Positions 61,531 through 64,000 of a stretch of 64,000 nucleotides of DNA are shown in pieces. The DNA is from Bettongia penicillata ogilbyi (taxonomy: Eukaryota > Chordata > Mammalia > Diprotodontia > Potoroidae), in the NCBI GenBank assembly GCA_023548195.1, contig JAJHZJ010000009.1:2895501-2959500 (forward strand), in the 5' to 3' direction. Position 1 is the first letter of the stretch, and every line of letters begins with the position of its first letter. The notes under the pieces are model-generated. The model did no database searches. It worked only from the letters and a program-made list of their open reading frames with translations, and had not been told where the DNA came from. The translations under genes were made by a program, and so were the position numbers.

Positions 61531-62028
61531 GTCCATACAGCAGAGCCAGGCCTAGAACCTACCTCTTCTACAGAACATCTTTTGCTCCCTGCTAATGCCC
61601 TGATGTCCCATCTATTATAGATCCCAGGCTGATGATACAGCAGTGCATGTGCATGTGTATGTGTGTGTGTGTGGGCGGGGGTAGTGGTGGGCTCAACCCT
61701 GCTTATGATTTTCAGTGTGACCGTTTATAAGTGCTACAGATCAGGGCTTGATTTATTATTTTGTGAATTGTCTGGATTTATAAAAAAGTTAATGGTACAG
61801 ATTAGACTTAAAAATGTGGTTAACATGCACTTCATCCTCCCTCCCCCTCCCGTTGTTAAATATTTACCAGAACAACCTTGGTCCCAGGGCATGTCTTAGC
61901 AGACACACACACACACAGAAGCTGGCGTTGAAGTCTGGGGTTCAGTTCCTTGATAAATGACTGGGTGGCACCCAGGACCTTTAGCAAATCATCTGACTGA
62001 CCAGTTTCTTCTCCTACAGAAAGTATGT
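61531..62028. other. Mostly single-copy sequence
   Basis: Possible MIR piece at 61530-61595 ('cagcagagccaggcctagaa'); (GT)n at 61651-61673; the rest unassigned. Confidence 0.4.
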
Positions 62029-62029
62029 G

Positions 62030-62310
62030 GGTGGAGAGGGATGAAGAACCTTGACTTCTTTGGAGGGAACTGGAAATCTTGGCTAATTAACACCTGAACA
62101 TTTTTCGGATGAAAGTTCACCCTTGAGGGTAATGAGAATTATCACTATCTTGTCTTGGGTAAGTACAGGTGATGAAACTGATGACAGTTAATGCCCTGCC
62201 ATGGTAATGGTAAACTGTAACCCTGTAGCCCTATGGGCCTTGGCAGCCTCATAAAATGAGATAAGCTGTCTTGCCCTCCCCAATTGACAGATATAGAGCA
62301 GAGATGGCCT
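62030..62310. promoter_or_regulatory. Repeat-free block, regulatory candidate
   Basis: 'ggctaattaacacctgaaca' (TAATTA 62084-62089 next to E-box CACCTG), 'gaaagttcaccc' (nuclear-receptor half-site-like), 'gccatggtaatggtaaactg' and 'gagataagc' (GATA) within 200 bp. Function inferred. Confidence 0.3.
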
Positions 62311-62435
62311 CGTTTGACTGAATGACTGAGTTTAGACATTGAACCAGCCCCTAATGAATAATTCAATTAAATTCAAGGAACATTTAAAAAAATCTTTTTT
62401 AGTTAACAGGTATTTATTCTCTCCCACAATTAAAC

Positions 62436-62552
62436 AAGAGGGAAAGAAGGAGGGAAGGAAGGAAAAGAGGAAGAGGGGAAGAAATAAGATAGGAACAGGG
62501 AAGGAAGAAGGAAAGGGGAGAGGAAGGGAGGAAAGAAGAGAAAAGAAAAAAA
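62436..62552 (+). repeat. (GGAA)n-type purine tract
   Basis: Almost pure purine; explains the lysine/glutamate and serine/leucine frames. Confidence 0.9.
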
Positions 62553-62597
62553 ATCTTTATTACAAATACATTTAGCCAAGCAAAATAAATTCCCTCC

Positions 62598-62686
62598 TCG
62601 TTTTGTCCCGCCCAGCTCTTTGTGACCGCATTTGGAGTTTTCTTGGCAAAGATATCAGAGTGGTTTGCCATTTCTTTCTCCAGAAA
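62598..62686 (-). mobile_element. Composite SINE tail fragment
   Basis: 'gctctttgtgaccgcatttg', 'gagttttcttggcaaagata', 'gtggtttgccatttctttct'. Confidence 0.8.
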
Positions 62687-62779
62687 GTCCCTCCTTGGTG
62701 GTGTCCAAAAATACATGTCTCATTCTGTATCTTAGGTTCATTACCTCTTTAAGGAGTTGGATTAGTGTGCTTCCTGCCA

Positions 62780-62912
62780 AGGTTCATTGTAACAGTAATT
62801 CAACAAACATTTAATAAGAATATACTAAGTGCACGAAACTATTCTGAATACTGAGGATACAAACACAAAACAGGCCTTACCCTCAAGAAGCTTCTATTCT
62901 ACTAATTCTTCT
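62780..62912 (+). repeat. Old interspersed repeat family (as at 2995)
   Basis: 'caacaaacatttaataagaa', 'aggccttaccctcaagaagc', 'ttctattctacta'. Confidence 0.6.
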
Positions 62913-63205
62913 TGCATTTGTACAAAATTTTACTTTTCATGTGAAATCTCATTTTCTCCTCACAATCCTGGGTGACCATGTCCTCTGGAAGAAATGATAC
63001 TTGGGTGGCCATCGGCCTTGGGGGATCCATAGTTTCCCACATCAGGCAACCCTAAGGGATAGATATGGAAAATTTTATTCATCTCCAATGACAAGAAAAA
63101 TGAAGTGAAATGATGTATCCAAGGACATACAGCTCATTAGTCTTGAAATCAGGGCTAACACCTGGGCCTTCTTTTCTAATTTTAAGTACCATGATCCTAC
63201 GATTT
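62913..63205 (-). mobile_element. MIR-class SINE, degraded
   Basis: 'aatctcattttctcctcaca', 'attcatctccaatgacaaga', 'tgatgtatccaaggacatac', 'taacacctgggccttctttt'. Interrupted by unrelated bases near 62980-63045. Confidence 0.6.
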
Positions 63206-63211
63206 TGTTTT

Positions 63212-63460
63212 TGTGATTGCTGAGTTGTTTCAGTCATGTCTGACTCTTCATGATCCCATTAGAGGTTTTCTTGGCAAAGATACTAGAGTATTTTGCCATT
63301 TTCTTCTCCAGCTCATTTTACAGATGAGGAAACTGAGGCAAACAGGGTGAAGTGACTTGCCCAGGGTTACCCAGCTAGTGTCTGAGGTCAGATTTAAACC
63401 CAGGAAGATGAGACTGATTCCAGGCCTGGCATTCTATTTACTGTGCCACCTAGCTGCCCA
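63212..63460 (-). mobile_element. Composite SINE, near full length
   Basis: 'gttgtttcagtcatgtctga', 'gaggttttcttggcaaagat', 'gctcattttacagatgagga', 'gtgacttgcccagggttacc', 'ctgtgccacctagctgccc'. Confidence 0.95.
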
Positions 63461-64000
63461 TGATTTAAGCACCATCTATATGCAAAGCATACTGTGCTAG
63501 AAGGCCTCAGTTTGCCTTTGACCTAGGCTATAGAATTTATAGTGCCATCCCCTGGGCCTCACTTTCTCCATTCCCTGTTCCCCTTGAAAAAGGAAGAAAG
63601 TTGACTTGAATAGGAGGGACCTAAAATGTGAAATGAGCTATTAACTGGCTTAAAATTTTTTTTCTCTCACTGTTATTCTATCTACCACAGACAACACACT
63701 CACCGTATTTATATCTCATTTAGCTCACCTGCTGAATAATATTAGGAATCAAGCAAATTCTCCAGAGTCTTATTATATCAATACAACTTGCACAAGGCAG
63801 GCCAGACAGAGAGCAAGTCTGCTAGAATTAAGCTGAGTCTCCCAGGGTTGTCTTGAAGCTATCTCACATTTCATAAAGTCATCAGGTTCCTTTTTGCATA
63901 ATTTATCAATTACATATCATTCCATGTGAAGATGATGGTCTAGTAAGAGGAGTCAACTGAGGTGGGACCTACAAGTAGCTTGTGGAACAGTCTCCCAGTT
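63461..64000. other. Single-copy sequence to window edge
   Basis: No repeat or exon recognised. Several even-composition stretches (63640-63960) could belong to an element that continues outside the window. Confidence 0.4.

Noticed and set aside
62414..62716. 100-residue minus-strand ORF
   Set aside because: Made of the GGAA purine tract and a SINE tail.

Overview
The window is non-coding DNA from a marsupial nuclear genome. The case rests on repeats: dense MIR and THER1-type SINEs, L2 and CR1/L3 LINE relics, and two SINE types characteristic of marsupials. One of these has a tRNA-like head and an RTE-like tail containing 'gagaaggaaatggcaaaccactc'-type sequence; the other has a 'gccatctccagtcatcctg' tail. 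L1 3' ends are also of marsupial type. The species cannot be fixed from sequence alone; an Australasian marsupial is my best guess.

I found no host protein-coding exon, tRNA, rRNA, CRISPR array or bacterial-style operon. The open frames are short and nearly all fall in repeats, microsatellites or single-copy non-coding DNA. The only long coding-like sequence is a broken ORF1 of a half-L1 (HAL1-type) retrotransposon on the minus strand at 15812-18670. It still carries its target-site duplication and YY1-type 5' end but has no room for ORF2.

Layout: 1-4.3 kb SINEs/L2; 4.3-4.7 kb a repeat-free block with homeodomain/octamer motifs; 5-15.8 kb mixed SINE/L2/L1 with single-copy gaps; 15.8-18.7 kb HAL1; 19.7-22.1 kb a local duplication in which one copy holds an L1 insertion and the other is the empty site; 22-28 kb nested SINEs, an L2 and a compound tetranucleotide microsatellite; 28.4-29.0 and 31.9-32.5 kb repeat-free candidate regulatory blocks; 35.2-36.65 kb the outstanding block, a CpG-rich segment joined to about 700 bp of repeat-free AT-rich sequence with MEF2, GATA, YY1 and homeodomain sites; 37-44 kb SINEs, an unrecognised AT-rich tract, L1, hAT and CR1/L3 relics; 46.0-46.7 kb another repeat-free block; 47-59 kb SINEs, hAT relics (one with a broken transposase C-terminus, one a long hairpin MITE) and L1 ends; 59.8-61.5 kb a CR1/L3 LINE relic with a readable reverse-transcriptase motif, split by a SINE; 62-64 kb SINEs and single-copy sequence.

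My reading is a gene-poor interval (intergenic or a large intron) with several spaced repeat-free islands rich in developmental transcription-factor motifs, as expected of a long-range regulatory landscape around a developmental gene that lies outside the window. Conservation of these islands was not tested; it is inferred from the absence of repeats and from motif content.
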